From: Varanus komodoensis
Taxonomy: Eukaryota > Chordata > Lepidosauria > Squamata > Varanidae
DNA length: 64,000 nucleotides
Assembly: GCF_004798865.1 (NCBI RefSeq)
Contig: NW_025335268.1
Location: 77,599,728 to 77,663,727, forward strand
Direction: 5' to 3'
Shown: piece by piece, positions 21,151-33,900 of the stretch
Numbering within the stretch: the first letter of the stretch is position 1
How the letters are laid out: each line of letters starts with the position of its first letter
Made by a program: the position numbers and the translations under genes
The notes under the pieces: model-generated
Database searches by the model: none
What the model saw: only the letters and a program-made list of their open reading frames with translations
What the model was told of the DNA's origin: nothing

Positions 21151-23524
21151 AAGCAGGAAATTAAAATCATGAGTTCTTGTATAATAATGAGGAATGTCTG
21201 ATCTGCATGAGATAAGGACAGAATATATGTGCAGAGATATGGATTGCACAGAGGACCTTTGACCTCTATGTTTACTAAGCAACGAACATGGTAGTAGTAA
21301 TAATAATAATTTTAAAAAGATTGCTGCATGGAATCTTCCCCAAGTTTGACATTCAGTTTTAAGTAGAGCATTTGATCCAATCAGACAGATGACTGGGAAA
21401 TATATGCACTCCAAATATTCACGTTGTTTTGCAACCATTAGGCAATCTTTCCCCCCATTTCTCACATTATTCTTCACTTGTGAAATCCTTGAGTTTATTT
21501 GTCTATACTCACCCCATCAAATCTGACTGGTTGTGGTGACCCTCATGGTTAAATTCAGGTGTATTTAATACATCACCTTTTCCTACGTTAATCATCAACA
21601 GTCCCCAAGTTACCATACCATGTAGGATTAGCAGTGGGCAAATGGTAGAACAAGGGAAAAAGGAGGGTGAGGACCATGAGGAAAAAAATGATGAAGTAAA
21701 ATGGTTCTGAAAGGGGGACTGTGGGAACAACCCAAACACCCATGCAAATTATGTGGGAGAAATCTCACTGAAAAGACAAAGTGCTCTCAATTCTTTTGAA
21801 AAGAACAGAAAACAGGAAAACAAGTTTATTAGTTTAGTCCTCATAGAAACTCTTGTAAATCCTCACTTCAGGCAGGAAGAAATGTTTTTCTGTTCAGAGG
21901 GTAAACCCCATTACTGTCCGTCTCCCTTCCCCTCATATGTGAACAAAATATTGCAGAGCATTTCTAGTTTTAAATACGGGAGGTGCTGTAGCATCTCTAA
22001 TATAGCTGAATTTGGCATTCTGTATGTTTTGTTCCCTTCCTCCATTCCCAAAATGCATCCACCTTCTTAGGAATGCATGAACACCTGGATGTTGTTCTGA
22101 GTCATCTTTTTGCTGGAAGTGAACTCAGAAGGATCAGCGTTTTTGACTGAGCAAAAAATGACTGAGCAAATCCTTTCCTAGTTACTGAGGGCAAAACAAT
22201 AAAGGAACCCCTGACTTAGCCTTCCTGCCAGTTAAATTTCCACTTGCTGTGTTAGCTGGATTATTTTCAATCTATCCCATGGCCTTGAAAAACGGTGAAA
22301 CCCAATCATTTTATCGGGTTGCCACCAAATGTATTACTCTTGCTGTGGTTTATTATTTTATGGTTTCAATCTGATACCCATGGAAATCATGAAACTCAGT
22401 GCAATTTACTTCTGTGCAGATATTGTAGGATATTGTAGGAAATGTTTTACCAGAAATAGGCTCTTCATATGTGCAAAGTTTTGGTGGACTGGGAAGTACC
22501 AGAAATACCAAAATTTATGACTGTAGCCTCCTTGAATGCCATATTCTTGGGTAGAAAGTCTTGTTGCAACCCCAAATAAAGAAGTATGATGCCAAAATTG
22601 TCAGTGCATGAACAATTCTGCCATATTTGTTTTAATCAGCCTGTGGTTGCTTCTGCCTCCAGTACAGATGGGCAGAAGCAGAATGGACAATAGTCTAGTA
22701 TCATGTGCTTTGTGTACATCTGTTACTGGAAACGACCCCTGTACATGTATCCATATCTTCTAACCCGCTAGATTCCCAGAGGTGTACAAACATTTCCCCC
22801 AAAGCAGGGCCACATACGCATTGATGTGGAAAGAAAATAAAGTCTTATTCTCTGCACCATGTAATAAATAAAGCATGATATCCTGGGTATGAAATCCTGC
22901 ATCCATAGCAACCATCAGCAAAACTCCCACTTGTGTCAACAAGATAAATATTGTAAGTTTCATCTCCTACAGAAGGCAATTCTCAGGATGACCTTTTACT
23001 TCCAAGGGAGCAAAGTTAGATCTCTTGTTGATGTCTCTCTGCCCAGCCCCAGAACACACTGCAGACAAAAATAGGCATGATGTCATCCATGCAATTAGCA
23101 ATGCTTTATTATTTTGTGAATAATAGGTACAAGGAGTCCAATCCGGATTGGGAACATGGCAGGAGGTAGCAGAGGTACAGAAGGCAATAACTCTTTATTC
23201 CCTGTTGTGGTTGAGATTTGGATTGGACCTCCTGGCCTCTCCTGCATCATGTACAGCTGCACTGGGAGGAAAACTATCATTGGCACTTATGAGCGACAAT
23301 GTTACCAGAGAATGATTCAGTATGATAGCATCTCTAGACTCCATAAATGTCATCAAGAGATAGAAATGCTGAAAGCTGCAATCATGAAGCCACAAGTGGT
23401 GTGGCTCCTTATGGGGTCACCTGGAGGCTGGCTGGCCCATGAAGGAAAAAGGAAATGTGCTTCCCTGCATTCTGGCCCCGGTATGCTGACCTAAACTTTA
23501 TGGAAGGGTTGGGCTCTGTAGACT
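21151..23524. other. Probable GLRA2 intron (upstream side)
   Basis: No further exon recognised. A weak fragment at about 22386-22440 (CTCAGTGCAATTTACTTCTG) resembles one arm of the palindromic element at 56375-56530. The rest is unannotated. Confidence 0.5.
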
Positions 23525-23690
23525 AGGTGATATACAAAGCTGCCTTGTACCCTGTCAGACCAGCGGTCCCTGAAATTCAGTGCTGTCTTCATTGGTAGGG
23601 CAAGGATCTCCAGGCAGAGGTCTTCCCAGCTTTCTCTGGAGATGCCAGGGCTTGACGGTTGGACTTATGGCATGCAGTGCACATGCAGAG
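23525..23690 (-). mobile_element. tRNA-derived SINE (second family), antisense
   Basis: On the minus strand a tRNA-like head with CATGCCATAAGTCCAACCGT and CCTGGCATCTCCAG leads into a GAAGACCTCTGCCTGGAGA body. It ends in a GGTCTGACAGGGTACAAGGC segment, the usual 3' part of this squamate SINE. It is diverged and non-coding. Confidence 0.8.
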
Positions 23691-24492
23691 TTGAAAAGGG
23701 CGTCCAATTTTCCCATCAAAGTGACCGAATTAAAAATAAATACTAAAATAAAACAATAGAGAAGGGGGTGCAACAGCAGCCCCATCAGGCATTACAAAAT
23801 GAAGAGCCCAGAGGGGATATGGGACACTCACATCCCCTATACCATCCTCCTCATACTGACTGGGAAGATATGTAGAAAGACTGTAACTGCATTTAGCTAA
23901 GGTTTACAGTCCTTTGCAGGATAAAAACGCTGCACAAATCGGGGTTTCTGGCTGGGGAGAAGACTTTTCAGAGGAGCAAGGATGAAGGCTGGGAAGGAGA
24001 GGAGGAGCAGTGTGCATGCATATCCCCTTGCTCCTCCATGCTTTCAGCTGTGTAATACCTGCACAGAGCTTAGCTCAAGCAGGTATTTCCTATTAACATA
24101 CCTGTTTTTACTGTACTTAATAACATGAATCCACAAAGTGAAAGGTCACTCGCCGCTGCCTGCCTTATGCTGCATTAACTTGGTACAAAGCTTTTCCTTT
24201 ATTAATATTTTACAGATCTTCAGATACAATTGTTGCATTTCTGAAACGGATCTTTTCCTCCTCCTAGCTCTTGGTATCACAAATTTTGCTGAGGTGGATC
24301 TTTTGAAAGTTGCAAAAGTAGCCTTTCCCATTCCAGTACTATTTGTCTTAATAGTTCAATAGGACTCTTGTAGAGTTCATGTCTATCTTACAACTCACTA
24401 TCTTTTCCATGTCCTAGTCTGAAAACCCTGCATCTGTGGGCACACTAACTAAATATGCAGAAATGTGGCCTTGGAAAATGCCTTAATTTGCA
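23691..24492. other. Unannotated stretch
   Basis: No exon or recognised repeat. Confidence 0.4.
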
Positions 24493-24575
24493 GAACTTGT
24501 TCATAAGTCAATCAAAGCAACCCTATACAGCACTACTGTCCCATGAACTTCAATAAAGCTTACTGCCAGCAACCA
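24493..24575. mobile_element. Fragment of a palindromic MITE-like element
   Basis: CAACCCTATACAGCACTACT and GAACTTCAATAAAGCTTACT keep the order of the arm in the better copy at 56375-56530. It is short and decayed. Confidence 0.4.
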
Positions 24576-24639
24576 TGAGATAAATAGGTACTTTTGTTAA
24601 GATGCAGTTTGCTAATGATTATACATTGGGGCAATGAGG

Positions 24640-24800
24640 GAAGCTGCTTTGGATCCATCTAGCCTAGCATTGTTGAGAATTACTAGCAGTGGTTCTCCAG
24701 GGTGCTCTTTAAGCAGGATACTTTCTGAATCCAACCTGGGATGCCAGGGTTGAACTTGCATCCTTCAGCATTCACAGTAGGTGCTTTATCACTGAAATGT
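24640..24800 (-). mobile_element. tRNA-derived SINE (second family), antisense
   Basis: On the minus strand an A-box-like CAGTGATAAAGCACC, a B-box-like GGTTGGATT/GTTCAACCC arrangement and the CTAGATGGATCCAAAGCAGC 3' segment are seen. The order fits the family at 27187-27403. It is old. Confidence 0.75.
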
Positions 24801-25599
24801 AACACCTCTAACTCCATTCTGGGATATCCCGATATTTAAAGTATACGAAGAAACTGCATTGGACAGGATCATCATTCAAAAAGGTGATGCCTTCAGGTAG
24901 AAGATGGTCCTCTGTCCATTCTTTAAACAGCTGACTATAAAAAAGGGCACATGTTATTGATTTTGTCTGCTTCTTGTGTTATTTGCAAAGAATGGTTGCA
25001 GTACCTCTGGAAATGCAACGAAGTCAGTCCAAGATATTTTACTGTAGGACATGATGGTGCCTTCACTCATATTCCATATACAAAAGCTGACTGGGCTGGC
25101 TGTTGAATCCTCCTTCAGCACTGGCAATGGGACAGTGTCCTCTTCCACACCCTGGGGAACAAGGCTGGGTATGCAGTGTACACACATCTGTCCCCCAACA
25201 TTTCCTCACTGCTCCGTACTCCCCAGCATCTTCCACCTGAGCCAGATGTTTCATTCAACTAATGGTAGGAGCAGCTTTGGCAAGCATGCCTCATAAGGGT
25301 CATGTATAATGAATCCTCTCCTGCAGACTTGAACCAGACAATCTATAGCTTTAGAGTGATCGGTGTTTAGCTTGCATATCAGGCATGAGGAGTGCCCTGA
25401 AAGGAACTATGAAAATTTAAAGACCGTGTAACCTTCAGTTAGCATGGACTCCCAACTGTATAAGGGAGTTCTTTGTGCCCCATTCTCAGCCTAGCATTAA
25501 TGTTTGCTACATTTTCCTATCTTTGTAGCACATATTTGGGCCTTCATCTATGCCCTCCACAGAGCGGCATGGTTTCTGCTACCCCCATTGCCTCCACAG
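24801..25599. other. Unannotated stretch
   Basis: No exon or recognised repeat. Open frames on both strands near 25050-25300 overlap each other and have no known domain. Confidence 0.4.
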
Positions 25600-25995
25600 T
25601 GTCCCCCCCCCCATGCTGGTCCTGAGAGTGCTGCCACTAGGGGGAGGAAGGAAGGGGGACGGGCAGTGCTTCTCGGGCAGCAGTGGCATCGTGGTGACGC
25701 TGGCCGTGCCTTTTCCGCCTCCTGGGCTGATCTGGGCCCTGTTGGGAGGAGGGCAACTTGAGGTGAGAAAGTTATAGTAGTTTTTATTGTTGCTTTATAT
25801 TATGTGTTATATAATTGTATTAAGTATTCCTGTTTTGATTTTCACTGCTTTTGTAATTAATATTGAATTTTGTACTTTTCTTTTGATTATAGTAAAGTGT
25901 TTTATGACTGAATTTGTATTGTTTCTGTTTTCTTGCAAGCTGTCCAGAGAGCCCTATGGGCTATGGGGTGGCGTACAAATGTAATAATAATATTT
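25600..25995 (+). mobile_element. LINE-type 3' tail with a GC-rich head
   Basis: The right part (about 25770-25995) has a TTTATT-rich run, then GCAAGCTGTCCAGAGAGCCC and GGGTGGCGTACAAATG, ending in TAATAATAATA. This is the standard 3' end of an L2/CR1-like LINE. The left 160 bases are GC-rich and sharply different from the flank. They may be LINE coding sequence, or the head of a composite SINE using the same tail. No reading frame could be assigned. Confidence 0.55.
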
Positions 25996-27186
25996 GTAGC
26001 ACACTGATATTAATTACAACCCACGCTTTTAAAAGGCCAGTGCTTTTACTCAGGAATACTGTAAGGTGTCTGCAATTTCTGCTGTGTACTGTTGGTTTAA
26101 ATGACCAACATATAAATTAAGAACTAGAAATAATTATTATAAGCAAACATTGTTGAAACCTCTTGCTAATTATAAAAAGTATATTCAGACATAGTACATG
26201 TTCAACCTCAGCATATAACTATTGTTGGTTTTTCTGAAAGTTGTTGCTCAAGGAAACATACCACTTTCAGAAATCACAACAGCTCCTTAAGATATTTTCC
26301 TAAAACTAAACCATCATTTATTTTATTTTTATGTTACAGAAAAATCCCTTTAGCATTCTTAGAAAGTTAGTGGTTCTTGGCCTTCTTCATTTTAATCCAT
26401 GTGAATTATTGAAAGGCTTGGTAAATGTTTTAACTTTAGATGATGAAAGACCTTTCTGCAGAGCAACATCTATATATATCAAGAACCAAACATGAGAAAC
26501 ATGATCAAAATTTGTGATATTCTGGATCACTAAAGCCTAAATTCATCACAGTTTAATAGTTATGACATCCTGAGAATACAGTTTTGCTTTAAAATAACAT
26601 ATCTGTGGACCATTTACTAGAATCCTCAAAGCCCATGCAAGATGGAAGTCTATCCAACCATGGTCGAGGGGTTACCATAGGCAGAATCCAGTGGAGCACT
26701 TATGTCTCCACTGATTCTTTTTCCATCCCCCCAATTCCCTTTAGCAAGTGGTGTATCCCATGAATTCCATAGCACAAGTGGGACCCACTGCCTACACAAG
26801 AGAGATTTTAACATTCTGAAATGAGCTGAAACATGTTTGGAAGAAAGCAAATTAACAGAACTCTCTTATGCAAGCTCTGCTTCTTCCAAAAATGACCTTT
26901 CCTGGTCATTTTGGGTTGTCCTGGAAATGCTAAATAACATCTTACAAGTGGTGGAGCTGACTTACACAAATCAATGGGTGGAGTGTAAAAGAATCAGTGA
27001 CAGCATAAATGTCCTGTTGGATTCTGTCCCATGTTATATTTTGATCCTTGATACCAGGCCTCTAATTCCTTCTCAGCCGTGACTTTTCCGGGAGGATCTT
27101 GGACCAGTTCCTCACTATCTGTCTCTGACCTACTCTCAAGAGTCATTCTGGAATAAAATGCACCCAGAGCCATTTCCTTTAGAAAA
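25996..27186. other. Unannotated, AT-rich stretch
   Basis: No exon or recognised transposon. Confidence 0.4.
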
Positions 27187-27403
27187 GGGTTCCTAGCTCA
27201 GTAGCAGAGCTCCTGTTTCCACATGGAAAGCCTAGGTTCAGTCCCCAGCATCTCTAGTGAAAAGGACCAAGTAGCAGGTGATGGAAGAGACTTGTGTATG
27301 AGATCCCAAGAAGCTGCTGGATAGACCAGGATTGTCAGAATAGACCATAGTGGGCTGAATGGCCAAAGAGTATGACCTAGGGTAAGGCAGCATCCTATAA
27401 ATG
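27187..27403 (+). mobile_element. tRNA-derived SINE (second family)
   Basis: The tRNA-like head is clear: TAGCTCAGTAGCAGAGC as A box and GGTTCAGTCCCCAGC as B box about 40 bases later. A long unrelated body ends in GGGTAAGGCAGCATCC, the family's 3' signature. It is a diverged, non-coding copy. Confidence 0.85.
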
Positions 27404-28285
27404 TTTTTAAACAAAGCCTCTATGAATTATCCTGTTGCAAAGTCAAGCCTCTGTCTAATAAGATGACCCAAGGAACCCGCATAGGTGTTGAATTCCCCCC
27501 CTTTTAATGACTGGGAAGGATGTTAGTAAATGCACTTGCAGCAGCTTTTGAACAGAAATATCAGGAGCAGCTGTACCCAGAGCATCAGCAAAATATTATA
27601 TCACTCAGAGGTATCAACAGCACCAGTAATACATTACCCATTTTTTGTCCTCTGACTATTTCTGAAAAAAAAAAAAAAGCTTTTGTTTTCTCAGGGAATT
27701 CTATCTGGAACAAACCCCATCTGCAATGGTATCAAGGTCTTTCCTAGCTTGGAAAGAGTCCAGACCTGTAACCTTGAATCTGCTGGTACTGAAGGACTGA
27801 AAGTGCTTTTCTTTGGTCAAGTGCAATTTGTGAAGGAAAGTGCAATTTGTTCTATCCTAAAAGCCTTGAGAAGAGAAGAGAGAAGAGAAGAGAAAGAGGG
27901 TGGGAAGCCTAGCTTTTTGAAACCTTTGCAAAGTTGGTCCTCTGAGCACTTGATAGGTATGCATTTCATACTGAACAGACATAGTTGTAAGATAAGGATG
28001 GAAAAGGCAGTAAGTCAGCACACACACCTTCACAACAAGGGTATTACTATTGTTATAGGGGTTGAGGCACCTGGTAATCAAGTAAAATAGGATTCATACA
28101 TTAAGGAATTTACAGCGCATGTTCCAAGGAATTTACAGTGTGAAAATGAAGAAGGCCACTCCACCATGCCACTTGCCACAACTACCAGTGTCTTGGGATG
28201 GTTTTACAATAAAAGCAACACAAATGAAATGGAGCACAGCATCCAGTGCTTCCAATATAATAAAACCCACATTAAAACCTATTAA
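27404..28285. other. Unannotated stretch
   Basis: No exon or recognised transposon. A purine-rich run of GAGAAGA units lies near 27868-27897. Confidence 0.4.
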
Positions 28286-28566
28286 ACATTAAAATAATGG
28301 GAAATAAAAATAATGGCGCCGAAAGCGATAAAGTATCAGCACCAGACAAACCTCTCTGGGGAGCGTCTTCCATAATCAGGGTGCCACTGCGGAAAAGACC
28401 CTTCTCCAGGTAGTCACCCACCTAATCTCCTTCAAGAAGGCTCCTGGAGAAGGACCTCTGCCCCAGATCTTAAGGGGCAGGAAGGCATATAGGGAAGGAT
28501 TTACCATGATGGGTTGTCATGACATATGAAGCCACCCAATCCCAGCTGGGGCTTTAGCATTTCATC
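28286..28566 (-). mobile_element. Old L2-clade LINE 3' fragment, antisense
   Basis: CAAACCTCTCTGGGGAGCGT, GGTGCCACTGCGGAAAAGAC and CCACCTAATCTCCTTCAAG appear in the same order as in the antisense L2 pieces at 3683-4306 and 56610-57113. It has more differences and a weakened tail, so it is an older insertion. Confidence 0.8.
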
Positions 28567-29619
28567 TGCATATGGATCATGCAGTTTATACATGCACATA
28601 CTCTTTAGGAAGTTATGTTGAATGTGTGTATAGCCCTGGTGAAGCTGTCGCCATGACATCACTTCTAGGAGGTAGAACATTCATCAGTCAGTCCAGCAAC
28701 CATCAGGAGAAACTCTACAGAAAGGAGAACACCATTGGCCTGGGATTCATTTACTGAGATTTGTCCCCAGTTTTACAAATTACAGTCCCAAGCTGCAATA
28801 CCAGCAAGAGGATCTCTCTTCAGCATCTTTGTGGAAAAAGGGGACTTCTACGGGACTGAGGAATCCTAAAGCTCTCTCTGTTTTGTGCTCGTGGAATTCA
28901 CACATCTTTTCTGTTTGTGTGCTACATACTTTCTTTGAGGGGAGGGGACTTACAAAATTGGGATTGTGCTGTTGGTTAGTACATACTGTAATTTTTCATA
29001 TACATTTCTATTTCCTCTAGGCCTTTTCCTCCTTAAAGCATCTTTATGATTTTAGAACCAGGCAGGATAAAATATCTGAACTAATCTGACCAGCATTTGC
29101 CAGTTGGCAGGGTGACATACATTTCAGGGAGGGGGGGCGGATGCCTGAACAGAGATTTGACATGTCGTGGCTACTAAGATAAAGCCCATTAATTCATGAA
29201 GTTTCTTATTAAACAAAAGTCAGAAGTTATTTGATAGCTCAATTGAATAAATATATTGCTGTGATAATAATGGAAACTTATAAGATGAATCACTTTGATC
29301 CAGACTACTCAGCCTGAATGGAATTCAGCCTACAATTATTGATGATGGGTTAATTAGAATTTTGAATGAATATGGTACTTTTACTAAATCTAAAAGAATT
29401 CAAGGTATAATTGAAGTTATAGCAATTTGTTAATATAGTTAAAAAGTGCAGCTAAAACAATATTGTCAGAACCTAAGTGGGTTAAACTGAATGGCAAATT
29501 GTATGTCTTTCCTGTTATAAAGAAACATCCTTGAATGACTCAGCTGACTCCATGGCATCCCTAAGAAAGGATATGAGCACCACTGACCAGAGAAGTGTAG
29601 CACCCATTCCAGCTCCTTT
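28567..29619. other. Unannotated stretch; right part may be the start of the Gypsy fossil
   Basis: No exon recognised. From about 29300 the sequence may already belong to the decayed Gypsy-type element that is clear from 29620 onward, but I cannot place its 5' limit or find an LTR. Confidence 0.35.
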
Positions 29620-30337
29620 AGCAAGTTTACATGGACATTCACCAAGGAATCTCACCCACTTCACATCCCTTTTCAGCATCCCAGAGGGAGAGCATAAGTT
29701 GGTTTGAGCATATAATGAAGCTTGCAGATGAGAGTGCCTGTTATCATACATCTTACAAATCCAACTACTTTTCTGAACTTGTTCCACAACCTTGTGGAGA
29801 GGTAAATTTTGAGACATGAAAGCTATAGATACAATAGCTCTTGGGTGACTCAGAGGTATCTTTCAAAGGCAAGATAAGCAAGTTAATAGAATGTTTTATC
29901 TCCTCCGGCTTTAAACGAGGTCTTCAGTGCAGAGAAGTCTGCAACAGCCCTATAGCAAGAAGTGAAGAGCTGAACGCTGAATTCTTGGAGACTTTTCAAA
30001 AGCCTGGGGAACAATCATCTGAGTATCAGAAGGCTAAACAGCTGTTCAGCAAAGTGATAGAGCAGAAAACATGGTTTCCAGAAAACACTGAGATGCAGCC
30101 ACATAAGCAATTCATCAGAGGTTGTTGGGATGACTCCCATCATCCACATAGTTTCAGCCGACAGTTCAATTATATAACAACTCCTCTCCCAGAGTATCTT
30201 ATCACTATTGGTTGTGCGGTATATGACAGTTTCAGACAGAAAAGGAAACCAAAGAAAAACGGAAATAAAAGCAACTGGACAAAATGCAGTCTAGATTTAG
30301 CAGTAGATGTCATAATATGTAGCTTAACTTTCAAGAT
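29620..30337 (+). mobile_element. Fossil Ty3/Gypsy-type element, Gag part (PNMA-like)
   Basis: Short stretches resemble the capsid region of Gypsy-type Gag of the PNMA kind (for example a block with QKPGEQSSEYQKAKQL, and KQFIRGCWDD shortly after). The copy is broken in several places and I treat it as a fossil. It is split from the rest of the element by the young L2 LINE at 30338-34169. No LTR was recognised. The decay suggests an old insertion, far older than the L2 inside it. A domesticated PNMA-like host gene is less likely because protease-side and reverse-transcriptase remains follow on the other side of the L2. Confidence 0.7.
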
Positions 30338-30338
30338 G

Positions 30339-30796
30339 AGGAACAACACCTGGCAGGAGACCGCGCCCGCGCCCGAGAACCGCACCGCGCCCAAAGACCG
30401 CGCCGCGCACGCGCCCGAAGACCGCGCGAAGACCGCGCCGCGCCGCCGACTCCGCCGCTACCTGACTGCCCTGCCACGCCCCTGCACACGTGGCAGGTGT
30501 GCCCGGACGGGGTGGGGCGTCGGGTGGCCGGCGGCTACAAAGTGCTGCAGGGGGGAGTGCCGGCGGGAGGAACAACACCTGGCAGGAGACCGCGCCCGCG
30601 CCCGAGAACCGCACCGCGCCCAAAGACCGCGCCACGCACGCGCCCGAAGACCGCGCGAAGACCGCGCCGCGCCGCCGACTCCGCCGCTACCTGACTGCCC
30701 TGCCACGCCCCTGCACACGTGGCAGGCGTGCCCGGACGGGGTGGGGCGTCGGGCGGCCCGCGGCTACAAAGCACCAGCAGCGGCCGGGGCCGGCGG
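30339..30796 (+). promoter_or_regulatory. Tandem 229-bp units in the L2 5' region (probable promoter monomers)
   Basis: AGGAACAACACCTGGCAGGA occurs at 30339 and again at 30568, a period of 229 bases. The two units are almost identical up to about 30765 (ACACGTGGCAGG near 30486 and 30715, CGGACGGGGTGGGGCGTCGG in both), after which the second diverges. 229 is not a multiple of three, so the repeat cannot preserve a protein frame and is more likely regulatory. Very high GC and CpG suggest a CpG-island-like promoter. In mouse L1, tandem 5' monomers drive transcription; a similar role here is inference. Confidence 0.8.
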
Positions 30797-30956
30797 CGAA
30801 AGGGCGTCGGCCAAAGGGCGGTTTGCCGCCGTTTGGGGGGGCTGTTCGGGGGGGGCTAGGCTGGCCAGGGGACTTGCTCTTTTGTTGTGGCAGTCCCTTC
30901 TGTTGAACGGCCAATTTTAAATGTTTTATAATTTTAAAGTGTTTTAACTTGTTTTT

Positions 30957-33900
30957 ATGGAGTCGTCCCTGGCCATGTTGCCGCCTGAGTTTCCTGGGGA
31001 GCGCACTGGCGCCGCCATTGGTGTGGTGATGGGCAATGGACGTAATAGCGGTGGGGGCTTAACGTGTCTGCATAGAAGAAGGAGGGACAGATGGCTGACA
31101 CCTGTCCCTACTTCTGGTTTTGCTCCCAGCCAGAAGGTGCCAGGGAGTCTTGTCAGTCGCCCCTCGGGCCTGACGGTGCTGTTGTTTAATGCCAGGTCGG
31201 CCAATAACAAATCTGCCCTCATCCATGACTTGATTGTGGATGAGGGGGCCGACCTGGCCTGTATAACGGAGACCTGGGCGGGAGAGGGGGGGGATGTTGC
31301 CCTCTCTCAATTGTGCCCGCCCGGGTATATGGTCCAGCACTGTTCACGGCCGGAGGGGAGGGGAGGGGGGGTCGCTTTGGTTTACCGGGCCTCCATCACT
31401 CTCACGGGACTTCCTGTCCCTTCGAGACCAGGGCTGGAGTGTCTCTACTTGGTGTTGGGCGACCGAGACAGATTGGGGATTCTGTTGGTGTACCGTGCAC
31501 CCTTCTGCCCAACAGTCTCCCTGCCTGAGCTGACGGAAACGGTCTCGGACCTGGTGTTGAGGACCCCCAGGATGCTGGTCCTGGGGGACTTCAATATCCA
31601 TGCCGAGGCTAGTTTGACCGGGGCGGCTCAGGACTTCATGGCTTCCATGACAGCCATGGGGCTGTCTCAACATGTCACCGGCCCGACCCATGAACGTGGA
31701 CACACTCCGGACCTGGTTTTCTCGACGGGGCAGGAAGAGGGTGGTCTGAGGGTGAGGAATTTATGCTTGACTCCCCTGTCATGGTCAGATCACTTCCTAG
31801 TGAGGTTTGTGCTCGAGAGCGACATCTCCCTCTGCAAGGGTGCAGACCCGATTGTGTGGGTCCGCCCCCGGAGCCGGATGGATCCAGAAGGATTCCTGAA
31901 GGCTCTGGGGGAGTTTCCGGCTGACAAGACGGGTGCTCCTGTCGAGGCTCTGGTTGAACTGTGGAATGGGGAGATGACCAGGGCTGTAGACACGATCGCT
32001 CCTAAGCGTCCTCTCCCATCGGGCAGAGCCCGCTCTTCCCCTTGGTACACTCCAGAATTGAGGGCAATGAAGCAGGTTGGGAGACGGCTAGAGCGTAGGT
32101 GGAGGAAATCACGTGATGAATCTGACCGAACACACTTAAGAGCCCACTATCGGGCCTATGCTGTGGCGGTGAGGGCGGCGAAAAAGAGACACTTCTCCGC
32201 TTCCATTGCCTCCTCACAATGCCGTCCGGCGGAGCTCTTTCGAGTGGTGCAAGGCCTGGTTCACCCAGGGCCAAAGGAAGAGCTGATTCCACCCTCAAAG
32301 GCCCGCTGTGACGACTTTGCCGAGCATTTTAGGGAGAAAATCGCTCAGATTCGTCACGAGCTGGATTCCACTATTGATTCAGAGGTTTTAAGGGAGACAC
32401 CAACGCTACCGTCTGGTCCAGAATTATTGGATGAATTTCAGTTATTGCGGCCCGATGATGTGGACAAGGTGCTTGGACGAGTACGTCCTACCACTTGCCT
32501 TCTGGACCCTTGCCCGTCTTGGTTAACAAAGGATTCCAAGCACGGGATTGGAACCTGGATCTTGGAAGTGGTTAACGCTTCTCTGAGGGAGGGTCGGGTG
32601 CCTGCTCCTTTAAAGGAGGCGGTAGTCCGACCGGTCCTGAAGAAGGCGTCACTGGATCCAGGGATGGCTGCTAACTATAGACCAGTGGCCAACATCCCGT
32701 TTCTGGGCAAGGTGTTGGAGCGAGTGGTGGCGGGACAACTCCAAGCACTCTTGGATGAAACTGATTATCTGGACCCATTTCAGTCCGGCTTCAGACCCGG
32801 GTACGGTACTGAATCTGCCTTGGTCGCCCTGTACGATGACCTGTGCAGGGAGAAGGACAGGGGGAGTGCGTCCCTGTTGGTTCTCCTGGACCTCTCAGCG
32901 GCTTTCGATACCATCGACCATGGTATCCTTCTGGATAGGCTGGCGGGATTGGGGGTCGGAGGCACCGCTTTGCGGTGGTTCCGCTCCTATCTCAACGACC
33001 GATTCCAGAAGGTGGTGTTGGGGGACTATGGCTCTGCGCCATGGCAGCTTTGCCATGGGGTACCGCAGGGTTCCATTTTGTCCCCTTTACTGTTCAATAT
33101 CTACATGAAACCGCTGGGAGAGGTCATCAGGAGGTGTGGGCTGCGGACCCATCAGTATGCTGATGATACCCAGCTCTACCTCTCGTTTTCCACCAATCCA
33201 GGTGAGGCAGTGGCTGTACTGAACCGGTGCCTGGCCGAGGTAATGGGCTGGATGAGGGCCAATAAACTGAAGCTCAATCCAGACAAGACGGAGGTCCTGT
33301 TGGTTGGCGGTTCGGGCTTCGGAGAAGGTGACCTGAACCTTGTCCTGAATGGGGTTGCACTCCCTCCTAGGGACAAGGTCCGCAGCTTGGGAGTGCTCCT
33401 CGACCCGGAGCTTTCACTTGAAGCTCAGGTGACAACAGCGGCGAGGAGCGCTTTCCTCCAGCTTCGGCTGATTCATCAGCTGCGCCCCTACCTGGAGTAC
33501 GACTGCCTTGCAACAGTGACTCATGCGCTGGTGACTTTCCGTCTTGACTTCTGTAACGCGCTCTACGTGGGGCTACCCTTGAAGACGGTCCGGATACTTC
33601 AATTGGTTCAGAATAGAGCTGCCAGGCTGCTGACGGGGACTGGGCGTTATGTTCACATGACACCAGTTCTCCGTCAGCTTCACTGGCTCCCCATTGAAGT
33701 CCGGGCCCAATTCAAGGTGTTGGTAATGACCTATAAAGCCCTAAACGGCTTGGGTCCTGGTTACCTGAAGGAGCGCTTACATCCATATTTGCCCAGTCGC
33801 CCCCTGAGATCGGCGGGAAAGGCCCTTCTCCGGGAGCCCTCCGTGAGAGAAATTAGGAGGGTGGCTACTCGGAGAAGGGCTTTCTCAGCGGTGGCGCCTA

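Noticed and set aside
25504-25777. GC-rich block as a CpG-island promoter or first exon
   Set aside because: It is short, has few CpG, and joins directly to a LINE tail, so a repeat is the simpler reading.
27196-27250. A functional tRNA gene
   Set aside because: The A and B boxes are tRNA-like, but no cloverleaf closes at the 3' side and the sequence runs on into a SINE body.
30324-30914. Several overlapping arginine/proline/alanine-rich open frames on both strands
   Set aside because: They come from the GC-rich tandem units, where stops are rare in every frame. The 229-base period would not keep a frame.
29841-30920. A 359-codon open frame that could be called a novel protein
   Set aside because: It runs by chance from the Gypsy-type fossil across the junction into the GC-rich 5' region of the L2 LINE. 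The two halves have unrelated origins and the right half lies in non-coding tandem units.
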